Of a stretch of DNA of 64,000 bases, positions 10,252 to 21,487 are shown in pieces. Both the position numbers and the translations under genes were made by a program. The first letter of the stretch is position 1, and the number at the start of each line of letters is the position of its first letter. The notes under the pieces are model-generated. The model was not told the DNA's origin and made no database searches. It worked only from the letters and a program-made list of their open reading frames with translations. Source of the stretch: Rheum nobile (Eukaryota; Streptophyta; Magnoliopsida; Caryophyllales; Polygonaceae). The stretch is taken from positions 620,001 through 684,000 of the forward strand of contig WOAB01000563.1 in the NCBI GenBank assembly GCA_027886185.1. Reading direction: 5' to 3'.

Positions 10252-11133
10252 CTAGACATGGACTCTTATAGGGTCCCCATAATCCACATGCACCAAATCA
10301 AAAGGTGCAACAACAATACTATGACTTCTATCATAAGGTAATTTATGATGCTTAGCCAGAATGCAAGTTTCACAATGCAATTCATTCAAGGAACTAACAC
10401 CAGCAACAGATAAGTGTTTGAGTTTGGACAGAGAAACATGCCCAAGTCTCATATGCAATGTTGATAATTCAACAGAATTAGAAAACTGTAACACATGCTC
10501 AGTAGCTGACTTATTACAAGCAAAACTGTTATTCATAACACTTTGAGCTATAGAAGAACTTTATGCACCAGCAACATCAGTTGAGATCTTGTATATGTCT
10601 GATATCTTGTCCCCCTCAGCTCTGATGACCTTAGTTAAAGGGTCCTGGAAAATGCACCATTTAGAAGAAAATATAGCAACTAAACCTTCTTGATCAATAA
10701 GTCTCTAAACTGACGATAGATTCTATTTAAACTCAGGTATGTACAGTACATCCCTAAGTATAATGCCTTTAGCCAAAATGACATCTCCAACTTTACTTAC
10801 TTTTACTAGTGATCCATCAGGCAGACCAACTAAAACTGTCTTACTAATATCCTTTAAGACAACAAATAAAGAATCATTGCAACACATATGATCTGTAGCC
10901 CTTGTGTCAATTATCCAATAACTATCAAGATGACCAATTCTAGCATGCAAAACAGTAGGATTCAGAACTTTACCTGCAAAATTTGCCCCACTGTAAGAGA
11001 CCACTTCTTTCCCTTTCATGACTCGCAACACTTCCTGACAAATAGTGGATATCAATGCACTATCAATTTGCTCATGTCTCTCAGTGGAAACATTTGTAGC
11101 TCCTTTGTCCTGAGCAGTCTCATCAAACTCCAA
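10252..11133 (-). pseudogene. Copia protease and GAG-pre-integrase region
   Basis: The protease lies at 11133-10723 and reads WIIDTRATDHM where functional elements read DSGA, so the catalytic motif is altered to DTRA. The pre-integrase zinc module follows at 10536-10252: LHMRLGHVS, then CETCILAK, the HHCC pattern. Both segments share a frame, separated by stops between 10537 and 10722, and differ in frame from gag upstream. Confidence 0.8.
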
Positions 11134-12080
11134 AGGATTATCTTGTTGTAAACATTGGCTCTAGACCTTTGCCTTTGATTATCAGAACCATTCTTAGCTC
11201 CTTTATACCAATCAGGAAAACCATGCAGCTTAAAACATGCTTCCATAAGGTGTCCTTTCTGCTTGCAAAACTCACAAAATCTCTGCATTTTCATCTTCTT
11301 GTACTCTTCCTTGGACAATCTCCCTTGATGTCGTCCAACAGCCAGAGCACTTGCCTCAAGATTTTGAGGCACCTGAGATGAGGTTGTAACTAACCTCTGT
11401 CTTTCTATTTGCTGAACCAAATAGAATGCTTTGTTCACATTAGGTAATGGATCCATTCCAAGAATCTGACTCTTTATATTCTCAAATCCATCATTCAATC
11501 CCATCAAAAAATCCATCATTATGTTCTTAGAATCTGCTAATAACAACTTCTTAGACAAATCACAGACACAGGATTTTCTTGCTTCACATTCACATACAGG
11601 TAATGGATCTAAGCTGCGAATTTCATCCCATAATAATTTCAGCTTTCCATAGTAATCAGTCACTGAAAGATTATCTTGCTTTAGATTTGATAAATTTCTC
11701 CTCAACTGAAAGACTAATGGAGAATTTGATTGTGCATACCTTTCGCACAATTCATCCCAGAGTTCTCTTGCGGAAGTAACATACCTGAATCCACTGGATA
11801 TACTCGGGATCATGGAGTTTGAAATCGAGCATCGAACCATATAATATGTCCTAATCCAATGCGCAAGATTATCGCCTTCAATTTCAGGTTTCTTGCAGGT
11901 CCCATCGATGAACCCTATCTTGAATTTTGCACCAAGTGCCATCTTCACAGTGTGACTCCAACTGAGATAATTTGTATCATCAAACAAGGTTGATACTAAT
12001 TGAGCACCAGTATGATCTGAATTCGACAAGAAAAACGAATCAGCGTAAGCATTCGTCGCCTGATTTCCTTCGTTCGCCAT
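11052..12080 (-). CDS. Copia gag polyprotein segment
   Basis: An open frame of 342 codons starts MANEGNQATN just below the gypsy1 insertion. It contains the UBN2-type gag domain: NYLSWSHTVKMAL, YVTSARELWDEL, FQLRRNLSNLKQ and MDFLMGLNDGFENI. A CCHC zinc knuckle follows (CEFCKQKGHLMEACFKLHG, residues about 268-286). Gag forms the cytoplasmic virus-like particle that packages element RNA. The ATG lies 43 bp from the insertion TSD, so gypsy1 landed in the copia leader and separated gag from its promoter LTR. Downstream, the last 30 or so codons are in a different frame from protease. Confidence 0.8.
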   Translation of the reverse strand: MANEGNQATNAYADSFFLSNSDHTGAQLVSTLFDDTNYLSWSHTVKMALGAKFKIGFIDGTCKKPEIEGDNLAHWIRTYYMVRCSISNSMIPSISSGFRYVTSARELWDELCERYAQSNSPLVFQLRRNLSNLKQDNLSVTDYYGKLKLLWDEIRSLDPLPVCECEARKSCVCDLSKKLLLADSKNIMMDFLMGLNDGFENIKSQILGMDPLPNVNKAFYLVQQIERQRLVTTSSQVPQNLEASALAVGRHQGRLSKEEYKKMKMQRFCEFCKQKGHLMEACFKLHGFPDWYKGAKNGSDNQRQRSRANVYNKIILWSLMRLLRTKELQMFPLRDMSKLIVH

Positions 12081-12127
12081 TTGAGATATGGTAGAAACAG
12101 AAACAAAGAGAAGAAGCTAGGTATTTG

Positions 12128-14564
12128 TGTAACACCCCCAAATATCTCCTTGAAAGTATTACCGCCAGTGACCTCAGATTCCACATCTGAAGCCACCCAA
12201 GGCTTAACCAGTTTATACAAAACATAAAACAACATTTATAATACGAAATATCATAACATTTCGTATTAAATCAAAGTCTTGGAGTTACATCCATAATCCA
12301 AAAACAACAGAAATACAGAGTAGTCTTAACATAAGACATGTTTAATACAGCGAAAGTCCTTTTTAAAATAAATGACACAAAAGTCTTGATCTAGCGATCA
12401 CATGCCTAGGATCTCAACCTTGGTAAAACACTTCAAAATTCCATCTGCCTTCACCGTCGTTTCTAGCCTTCATGGAACTGCAGTTTATCTGATGTGCCGT
12501 ATGAGACGGATGACACCAGCCAACCATGCAAGGGAATATAACCGGTTGGTTAGTCTAATAAAAGACTATACAAGGGTTAAACAGAAAGGTTCTAAGTAGT
12601 CGTATTAGGTTAGACTCATCGCTTCTCGAATAAAAGTCGATGACGATAGTCAACCACTATACTCCTACTGAAATAAAATACGAAAAGGTATGATCAAGAG
12701 AAAAGACTCTGAAAGAATGAGTCTTACGGAAACATATGAAGAGAAGACTCCAACGAATTGAGTCTTATCGGAAAGTATGACAAGTGTTTGGGAACATTAA
12801 AGTTTCACACAAACGTTTAAAAACGACTTGACTATTTGGGTCCACGACCAACCTCACCGCATAATGCGAATTCAGATTCGGAAGGTGGACTTACTCTAAT
12901 CAAAGTCCCGGACGAGTTTCCAAGTTGTACTTCTCGCCCTAAGGTTCATTAATGATGTGCATAACGACACTTATCTTATTTAATTCCAAAACGTATATTC
13001 ACGTTATAAGCTTGTATCATAATCATCTCATCCCTCAGGATATAGAGATATATAGTCGGGAATAAATCCCTAAAGGTTTGACGACGACTAAGCGCACCTC
13101 CCCTATACTCGGATAGAGGATAGTCATGACTAGAGAAACGGTGTTAGGGCTTGAACATCCTATCCACCGGGTTATAAAGAAACGGCTACCTCTCAAGGTA
13201 AGCAGTGCTCCTACGAATACTCGTGCTAACTATATCTCAAGTGCACATAAAATCCACTGCTAACTATATTTCAAGTTTGCATAAAAAATCCACAACAATA
13301 CCATCACGGTAATAACAGATATAATAGCGTTGTTTCTAGCAATATATACAACCTATTATAATATCTGTATTTCAATCATATATATATATATAATAGCGTT
13401 GTTTCTAGCAGTATAAACAACCTATTATACTATTCCTTTTTAAATCACATACAGTTATCAAAACTGTTCCCAGACGAAAACAATATTCATCCCAAATTAA
13501 TTAACAATTAAACAATTGATAATCAATATAAATATGGAATGATAAGCAATAGTGAACCGCCACTTGCCTTAGATTAGACGAAGCTTGAACAAAGCTTAGA
13601 GATGACGAGTTTCTGGGTCCGAAGCAGGGACAAATCTTGGGTAACAAATCCCTACGGAACGACCCATAACGAGACTCTAAGTTAGATTCGATAACCAATT
13701 ATACGAATCTAAGAAGAGACGAAAGGAATCGAAGGAACAAAGCCTCGCTCGAGACCACAAGACCCAAAGCCACACCACGAGCCCAGCCCACCGCGGGTGC
13801 GCCGGCCTTGACCACGGGTGCGGTGGCGAGACAGTGGCGAGACGACGACGATGAGAACTCACCGTGATCGATGCGTTTGGATTCGATTAGGATGGGCTTC
13901 AACTTCCCAACTCCTTGCACTTCCAAACACCACTTGGAGAGTACCTTCTCCTTCTATGGTAGCTCCGGCGACACTCCGGCAAAAGCTTGAGCTTTCCGGT
14001 AACAATGGAAATGAAAGATTTGAGAGAGAGAGTTTGAGAGCCGTGATTCAACTCCACTCCAGCTCCTTTCCTTTTATAGCCCAAGCAAGGAGGTCAAGCA
14101 ACCAAGTGACTCATGGTAGGCGCCTACAATGACCGGATGGGACAGTTGCAGAGGCAAAGACGACACGACGTCTGAAGTCCGGCGCTGCAGAGAAGAAATG
14201 ATGACACCGCCGGGTGCGGTGGCCTCACCGCAGGTGCGGCGAGCCTCCCCAGACCGCCTTACAGAATTGGCCTTCACCGCGGGGTGCGGTCAAGGCCAAA
14301 TCTGGGCCCTTTTGTCCGGGTTAAGTACGGGTATGAGTTTTTAACCCCGGGTTAAATATATTCGTACTCGGTTAACATCTTTGCACCCGAATGAGTATTC
14401 TAAGCCCCAAAAATACACAGAATGTATTTTATACCAGTCAGGAAAATATTACAGAGATCAAACAAATTACAGAGTGTCTGAACTTCTCTGAAATTAATCC
14501 GGTTTGTGATACGGGAGTTAGGAAAATTATCAAAATACTCTTTATTAAAATGAGGGGTATTACA
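12128..14564 (-). repeat. gypsy1 3' LTR
   Basis: 2437 bp, matching 20683-21487 plus 28969-30607 at high identity. A TATAAAAG box on the minus strand (14071-14078) marks the promoter. GC-rich ACCGCGGGTGCGGT-like units sit on both sides of it, at 13788-13830 and 14205-14290. No gene lies inside; short frames here are chance. Confidence 0.9.
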
Positions 14565-14669
14565 TCACCTCCCCCTTAAAAGAAGTTTCGACCCGAAACT
14601 TGGCCGAATAACCTAAAAAAGCAAGGCGTTACAACACTACCCCCTTGAAAAAAGGTTTCAACCGCGAAA

Positions 14670-15113
14670 CTAGGCCGAAAACAGCTCGGGAAAGCGTCTA
14701 AGCATATCCTCCTCAGTCTCCCAGGTTTCCCAAGTAACATCTTCAGTTCCTGACTTGGACCACAAAATCCGTACCAATGGTACCACCTTGTTCCGTAACT
14801 GCTTCTCACGGTGTTCGAGAATACGCACCGGTATCTCCTCGTAGGTACCATTTGTCTGAATCTCGATGTCGTCATAACTCAACACATGAGACTCATCTGA
14901 CACGTACTTCCTCAACAAGGATACGTGGAACACATTATGTACTGGATGCGCCGATGGCGGCAATGCCAAACGATATGCTAGAGATCCCACTCTGTCAAGG
15001 ATCTCAAATGGTCCCACGTAGCGAGGGTTAAGCTTTCCACGCTTACCGAATCTAAACACACCCTTTGATGGCGATACTCTGACAAACACTTTGTCATTAC
15101 TCAAACTCGACAT
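14670..15113 (-). pseudogene. gypsy1 integrase C-terminus and chromodomain-like tail
   Basis: This frame reads KLNPRYVGPFEIL, then AYRLALPPSAHPVHNVFHVS and LLRKYV, the GPF/Y integrase C-terminal module. It ends with ILEHREKQLRNK, VPLVRILWS and EDVTWETE-like text, the degenerate chromodomain of plant chromoviruses, which steers insertion by reading chromatin. It is in a different frame from the integrase core, so a frameshift lies near 15100. Confidence 0.8.
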
Positions 15114-16335
15114 TCCTGCGCTTCAGATCTGCATAAGACTTTTGTCGACTCTGAGCTGTCAACGTCCTTTGTCTTATCAAAGCAATGTCCGAGGCAGTCC
15201 TTTCGACTAATTCCGGTCCGAGCAAAACCTTGTCGGCATTCTCATCCCAACAAATTGGAGATCTGCACCTTCGACCGTACAAAGCCTCGAATGGAGCCAT
15301 CTTTATGGTAGCATGCCAACTGTTGTTGTATGTGAACTCAATCAGACTCAGGTTGTTCTCCCAGCTAGTCGGACGATCGAGTGTACAAGCTCTTAGCATA
15401 TCTTACAAGGTCTAGATGGTCCTCTCAGACTGTCCATCCGTCTGAGGATGAAATGCAGTACTGAATCTCAACTCGGTTCCCATGGCCTTGTGTAATTCTT
15501 TCCAGAATCTTGACATGAATCGGCCATCTCGATCTGATACAATGGTCTTTGGAGTACCATGCAAATGGACAATCTCGTGTAGAAACACTTCAGATAGCTT
15601 CTGGGTTCCCCATGTTGACTTGATAGCCACGAAGTGAGCACTCTTTGTGAGCCTGTCAATGATTACCCATATAGCATCCTTTTGACTTTGAGTCTTTGGC
15701 AGCCCCGTGATGAAATCCATAGCAATATCCTCCCATTTCCATTCTGGCATTGGAAGAGGTAGCAACTCACCATCTGGTCTGCGGTATTCTATCTTGACCT
15801 TCTAACAAGTCAAGCATTTCGCCACAAACTCTGCTACATCCCACTTCATGTTGGGCCACCAGAATTTCTTTCTGAGGTTTTTGTACATCTTGCTAGAGCC
15901 TAGATGTACATAATAAGCTGACGAATGGGCCTCCTTCATCACCAACTGGCGAAGGCCATCAACGTCAGGCATACAGATCCGGTCCTGAAACCAGAGCGAT
16001 CCATCTTCCTGAATCACGAAACCGGGAGCTTTCCCGTCCATCACTTCACTGCTTAGCTTCACCATGACTACATCATCAACCTGTTTCTCCCTGATTTGAT
16101 CAAGTAGCGTGGCCTGAATCTCAAGCATGCTTAGATATCCTCTATGCTGACCGTACAAAACTTCAATCTCGCACAACCCTTGGTTCAGCTTGGTATGAGC
16201 AGTAAGTAGAGCCACTACAGTCTCGTGCGGTGTCTTTCGGGTCAATGCATCGGCTACTATATTAGCCTTGCCCGGATGATACAACAATTCGATGTCGTAG
16301 TCTTTGAGTAGCTCTAACCAGCGACGTTGTCTCAT
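15097..16335 (-). pseudogene. gypsy1 integrase
   Basis: The H2C2 zinc domain lies at 16335-15802 (KEAHSSAYYVHLG, then FVAKCLTC). The DDE core follows at 15765-15412: MDFITGLPKT, VIIDRLTKSAHF, IVSDRDGRF and FHPQTDGQSERTI. The frame then continues to 15097. It is the same frame as RT and gag, but stops at 15802-15804 and 15412-15414 and a TAA just after interrupt it. It would cut the 3' ends of the cDNA and join them to the target. Confidence 0.85.
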
Positions 16336-16347
16336 ATTCAGCTCCTT

Positions 16348-18099
16348 CTAAGTGAACACGTACTTGATACTCTTATGATCGGTGAAGACTTGGCACCTCA
16401 CACCATAGAGATAGTGCATCCAAATCTTTAGCGCAAATACTACAACTGCTAGTTCTAGATCATGCGTCGGATAGTTTGCTTCATAGGTTTTCAATTGTCT
16501 AGATGCGTATGCAATAACCTTGCCTCTTTGCATCAACACACATCCCAAACCACTCTTCGAAGCATCACTATAGACCATATAACCATCAATCCCTTCCGAT
16601 AGCGCTAATACTGGTGCGAAGGTCAGACACTACTTCAACTTCTGAAAACTGGCCTCGCACTTGTCATCCCAGACAAACTTCTTATGGACTTTACGGAGCA
16701 GACCGGTCATAGGTAGAGCGATCTTATAAAATCCATCCACGAACCGTCTGTAATATCCAGCGAGTCCTAGAAAACTGCACACCTCCTTCACATTCTGAGG
16801 CCGCTTCCAATTGGCTACCGCTTCAATCTTCTGGGGATCAACCATAACCCCATTCTCATTGATCACATGGCCTAAGAAAGCCACTTCCTTCATCCAAAAG
16901 TCACACTTAGACAACTTTACATAAAGCTGATTTTGTCTAAGGACTGACAAAGTAATCCGAAGATGTTCCTCGTGAGCTTCCACGCTCGGGGAATAAATCA
17001 AAATATCGTCGATGAAGACCACTACGAACTTATCCAAGTATTGGTGGAAACATCGACGCATTAGATCCATGAAGACTGCTAGAGCATTTGTAAGTCCAAA
17101 TGGCATGACTACGAACTCGTAGTGACCATATCTTGTTCGGAACGCAGTCCTCGGAATATCCTCCTCATGAATCCTGAGCTGATGGTAACCAGACCTCAGA
17201 TCGATTTTGGAAAAGACCTTTGCTCCCTGCAGTTGATCCAACATATCATCAATCCTCGGCAACAGATACTTATTCTTGATCGTGACTTTATTCAACTCTC
17301 GATAGTCGATACAAAGTCGAAATGATCCATCCTTCTTCTTGACGAACAAGACCGGAGCGCCCCAAGGTGATGCGCTCGGCCTTATATAGCCCTTCTCAAG
17401 AAGATATTCGAGTTGCTTCTTCAACTCTTGCATCTCAACAGGAGCCATCTGGTACGGTGCCTTAGAGATCGACGCGGTACCCGGCTCGAGATCAATGGTA
17501 AACTCTACGTCACGATAAGGGGGTAAACCAGGAATCTCCTTCGGAAAGACATCCGGAAACTCACGGATGACCGGAATATCAGGAATTGAAGGTTCATCTT
17601 TCTTGGGCTTGTCCAGATAGCATAGGTACCCGACACATCCTTGTCGAAGTAGCTTAAACGCAGCCATCGCATTGATAAGCATGTCGTTATCAGCGTCATT
17701 CCGACCCTTGAACTTGCATACATACTGGCCCCCAAATGACACCGTCACAATCCTTGAGCTAAAATCGATTACCGCCCCATGACGCATCAGCCAATCCATA
17801 CCGAGAATAATGTCGTATGGAGCCATGGCTATACAGATCAAATCTGCTTCGAACTTCTTACCCTGGATGGTAATCGGAAATTCTGACAGACGCTTGGTGC
17901 CCACTAAATGTTCACCATTAGGAAGATTCACAACGAAAGGTTCACAAACCTCGTTGCATACTAAGCCTAACTTACTAACACAACTCTCCGAGATAAAAGA
18001 ATGGGTAGCACCAGAATCAAACAATATACATACTGAAGTAGAATGAAGGTATAAAGTACCTTGAGCAATCAGAGCATTTGGTCCATTAGCCTCACGCAT
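16348..18099 (-). pseudogene. gypsy1 protease, reverse transcriptase and RNase H
   Basis: A 489-codon open stretch (18099-16630) begins with the aspartic protease (LFDSGATHSFIS, then IILGMDWL). It continues into RT: YRMAPVEM-type start, KKDGSFRLCIDYRELN, IDLRSGYHQ and the catalytic VVFIDDILIYS, with the DD codons at 17005-17010. RNase H follows at 16578-16348 (YSDASKSGLGCVLMQ). Stops at 16630-16632 and 16348-16350 break the frame, and RNase H is incomplete before the next stop. The RT active site is intact, unlike in the gypsy2/3 copies. Confidence 0.88.
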
Positions 18100-18102
18100 C
18101 TC

Positions 18103-19403
18103 TTAAAGGCGTTGACCCTGACTTCCAAAAGCAGCTGGAGCTTTCCCCTTGTTTTGTGCAGTCGTTTGCGCTGAAGGACTAGGAGCCTCCACCGGTCTAA
18201 ACCTGGGTCGATTATTCTGACTAACAGACCCTTGTTGTGATTCAGCCCCTTTCTGCCTTCTCTGCGGACAGAACGTCTGCACATGGCCCTCCTTTCCACA
18301 GCCATAGCATATCTTCTTTTCCTTCGGACACGCATTGCTCTTATTCCCGGGTGTACCACAATTGTAGCACTGGATCAGATTCTTGCCTTGACCCGACTGT
18401 TGCGTAGACCCTCCATGAGTCATATCCGTTTTTGCTTTGCCAGACTTGGCAAAATTAGACGGTGGCGCGGGACGCTTGAATCCACTCGCCTGAGGTTGGT
18501 TCTACATTGACCTATGGCGATTATGCTTCTTCGTTGACTCCTCCAGAGTCACTTCCAGTTTGTAGGCAACGTCCACGTACTGCTCCAAAGTAGAGCATCC
18601 GTGATATACCATCAACGGCTTAATATCTGGATTCATCCACTCATGGAAATGCCAGATCTTTTGCTCTTCGCTGGACACCTCCGGCCCAGCATACTGTAGC
18701 AGGTGATTGAACTTGGCCGCAAGCTCAGTCACTTTCAATCCATCCGTCTTTGGATAGAGGAACTCCTTGTGTTTTTCTTCCCTCATAGCTCGGGAGAAGA
18801 AACGATCAGTCATCTTGGCCTTGAACATCCCCCAGTTCAAACCAGGGTGACCAACAAGACCTGTACCTTCCCACCATTCACTGGCTACTTCCTTCAGCTG
18901 AAGGGAAGCAATGTGCACATTTTCAGCTTCAGTGCACTCAACGTTTCTGAATAATCTTTCCATGTGTGAGAACCAATATGCCACCCTAACTGGCTCTCAT
19001 TTCCCGTCATAGCTATCAGGCCTCATAGAGCTTATGACCTTCAGTGTTCGGCCATAGTCGCCTCTATTCCTGACCACTTCCTCTTGGGGTACATGGATAT
19101 TAGGATCCTCAAATCTAGGAACCGCTGGGGGAATTGGCACAACTTGTGCCTGAGGCGCGTTTGGTCGCAAGATATCGGTGAATGCTTGCATCACAATTCC
19201 CCGAATAGCCTCTATTGCTACTGCATCAAATACCATTGGAGCGTTGACCAGAGCTTTGTCATTGCCCCTGGATTGTTATTAGAAGCAGTCTCGTGTTCAT
19301 CCATAGGGTTCGCAGTGTTCCTCATATTTGGTCTGGGGTCATTGCTTGGCCCAGCACCAGCAAGAATGGTGTTCCTTGTGTTCACCATCTGTTTACCGAT
19401 CAA
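18103..19403 (-). pseudogene. gypsy1 gag
   Basis: Gag begins MVNTRNT at 19388, in one frame to about 19220, then continues in the same frame as pol. The capsid domain reads YWFSHMERLFRNVECTEAE, KMTDRFFSRAMREEKHKEF and LKVTELAAKFNHL. Two CCHC knuckles follow: CYNCGTPGNKSNAC (second His position altered) and CYGCGKEGHVQTFC. Stops at 18997-18999, 18502-18504 and 18103-18105 and one frameshift near 19225 break it. Beyond that frameshift, gag and pol share one frame, so the ancestor made a single Gag-Pol polyprotein. Confidence 0.85.
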
Positions 19404-19629
19404 ATTCCAAGTATTTTATGACATTAATATCATTCTCATGTACTCAATGTAATAAAATCACTTAGAATAGATCAAACTTGGAAATTTTCATTGATAAACT
19501 CAAACTGAGCTAATAGGTTCTACAAAAGGGATCTCCCGAGCGTCAAAACAAAATTGCTCGGAGACTTAGGTTCTTAACAAACGAACACTGAAATACAAGA
19601 AAAGAAACTGCTAATCAGCACTGGCCCAA

Positions 19630-20475
19630 TCATGGCTCCCTGAAACGTTTCCTGTAATCACAACTCCTCATACATGGCTTCTTTGAACGGGGTTTACCAT
19701 CGGAATTTGGTGATGGACTTCTCACCCTGCTCGGTCCTGGAGCACATGGCTCATTCCTTGGCCTTGAACTTCTTCGAGCATGCTCAACCGCCTCATCCAT
19801 CTGACGATGCTCTTCAGGGGAAATCATCTGACTCAAGCGAAGTGCCTCTCGCGAGTCAGGGCTCAACCTCAGCCTTCTCTGAGCAGGAATAGGCTGTGAG
19901 TTCTCAGATGCATTTTGTGGATCACTCCTTCTTCTGATGCCAAACTCAGCATAGAGTGTCTCCCAATCGGCCGGAGTCAATGGTGAGTACTCTCGCTCAG
20001 GCGGCAACTCCGGACTTGGATAGATAAACTCCATCCCCGGGTCCTCGCTGCCCACTAATAAGCGCTTTAGACCATCAGACTCGTGGCCCTGTCCCTCAAG
20101 GTCCTCTTCGGGGTCCTCCTCTTCTTCCGGATCCTCTTTCGGATCTTCTTCAGGATCCTCTTCTTTTGGATCCTCCTCGGGAATCATCTCAATCATGAAG
20201 TCGTCATTGTAATGCCCTCTTGCATACCTTGACCACTCCTCTTCATTTTCCGTGTCCTCCCTTGGCTCCTCTATAGGTTCTGCCACTGGAACCTTGGTCC
20301 TATCGGACACTAGTACTACTGACTCGGGTAGTATAGTGTTCACCTCCTCGGGTGGACTACTAGATTCTCCGATCTCAAAGCATCGTAGGGGAACTAGAAA
20401 CTCTAGCCTCATTGGAGATGGCGAAGCCACCTCGGCTTCTTCCGAGTCCCTCTGAAGAGAAAAGCATGCACCCAT
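19630..20475 (-). CDS. Uninterrupted 281-codon sense ORF upstream of gag (unknown function)
   Basis: The ORF lies between the primer binding site and gag on the element's sense strand. It starts MGACFSLQRDSEEAEVASPS and stops 227 bp before the gag reading region. The middle is strongly acidic with EEDPKEE/EEDPEED repeats (residues about 98-125). The C-terminal third is rich in Arg, Ser and Pro (ARRSSRPRNE, RSPSPNSDGKPRSKKP) and could bind nucleic acid or enter the nucleus. The MGACFS start resembles an N-myristoylation and palmitoylation signal; this is inference. I recognise no domain. The same start (MGAFCSLQR) is found at the same place in both gypsy2 internal copies. The frame is clean although gag-pol of this element carries at least eight stops. 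Confidence 0.6.
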   Translation of the reverse strand: MGACFSLQRDSEEAEVASPSPMRLEFLVPLRCFEIGESSSPPEEVNTILPESVVLVSDRTKVPVAEPIEEPREDTENEEEWSRYARGHYNDDFMIEMIPEEDPKEEDPEEDPKEDPEEEEDPEEDLEGQGHESDGLKRLLVGSEDPGMEFIYPSPELPPEREYSPLTPADWETLYAEFGIRRRSDPQNASENSQPIPAQRRLRLSPDSREALRLSQMISPEEHRQMDEAVEHARRSSRPRNEPCAPGPSRVRSPSPNSDGKPRSKKPCMRSCDYRKRFREP

Positions 20476-21487
20476 AACCTACGGGTGACGAGAAAAGAGT
20501 TTAGCCTTTCTAAATATAGAAGTTCGCTTCCATATCAGACTAAAGAAGACACGACTTGAACAACAAACTATCATTTTATTTGAAAATTCAGAGCCTTCGA
20601 AAATATTTCTCAGTTTCAAAGTGAGTAAACGGTTTATAAAAAATTTTGTTCCAAGAAAATATTTCGGATCTGATACCAAATCTGTAACACCCCCAAATAT
20701 CTCTTTGAAAGCATTACCGCCAGTGACCTCATATTCCACATATGAAGCCACCCAAGACTTAACCAGTTTATACAAAACATAAAACAACATTTATAATACG
20801 AAATATCATAACATTTCGTATTAAATCAAAGTCTTGGAGTTACATCCATAATCCAAAAACAACAGAAATACAGAGTAGTCTTAACATAAGACATGTTTAA
20901 TACAGCGGAAGTCCTTTTTAAAATAAATGACACAAAAGTCTTGATCTAGCGATCACATGCCTAGGATCTCAACCTTGGTAAAACACTTCAAAATTCCATC
21001 TGCCTTCACCGTCGTTTCTAGCCTTCATGGAACTGTAGTTTATCTGATGTGCCGTATGAGACAGATGACACCAGTCAACCATGCAAGGGAATATAACCGG
21101 TTGGTTAGTCTAATGAAAGACTATGCAAGGGTTAAACAGAAAGGTTTTAAGTAGTTGTATTAGGTTAGACTCATCGCTTCTCGAATAAAAGTCGATGACG
21201 ATAGTCAACCACCATACTCCTACTGAAATAAAATACTAAAAGGTATGATCAAGAGAAAAGACTCTGAAAGAATGAGTCTTACGGAAACATATGAAGAAAA
21301 GACTCCAACGAATTGAGTCTTATCGGAAAGTATGACAAGTGTTTGGGAACATTAAAGTTTCACACAGACGTTTAAAAACGACTTGGCTATCTAGGTCCAC
21401 GACCAACCTCACCGCATAATGCGAATTCAGATTCGGAAGGTGGACTTACTCTAATCAAAATCCCGGACGAGTTTCCAAGTTGTACTT

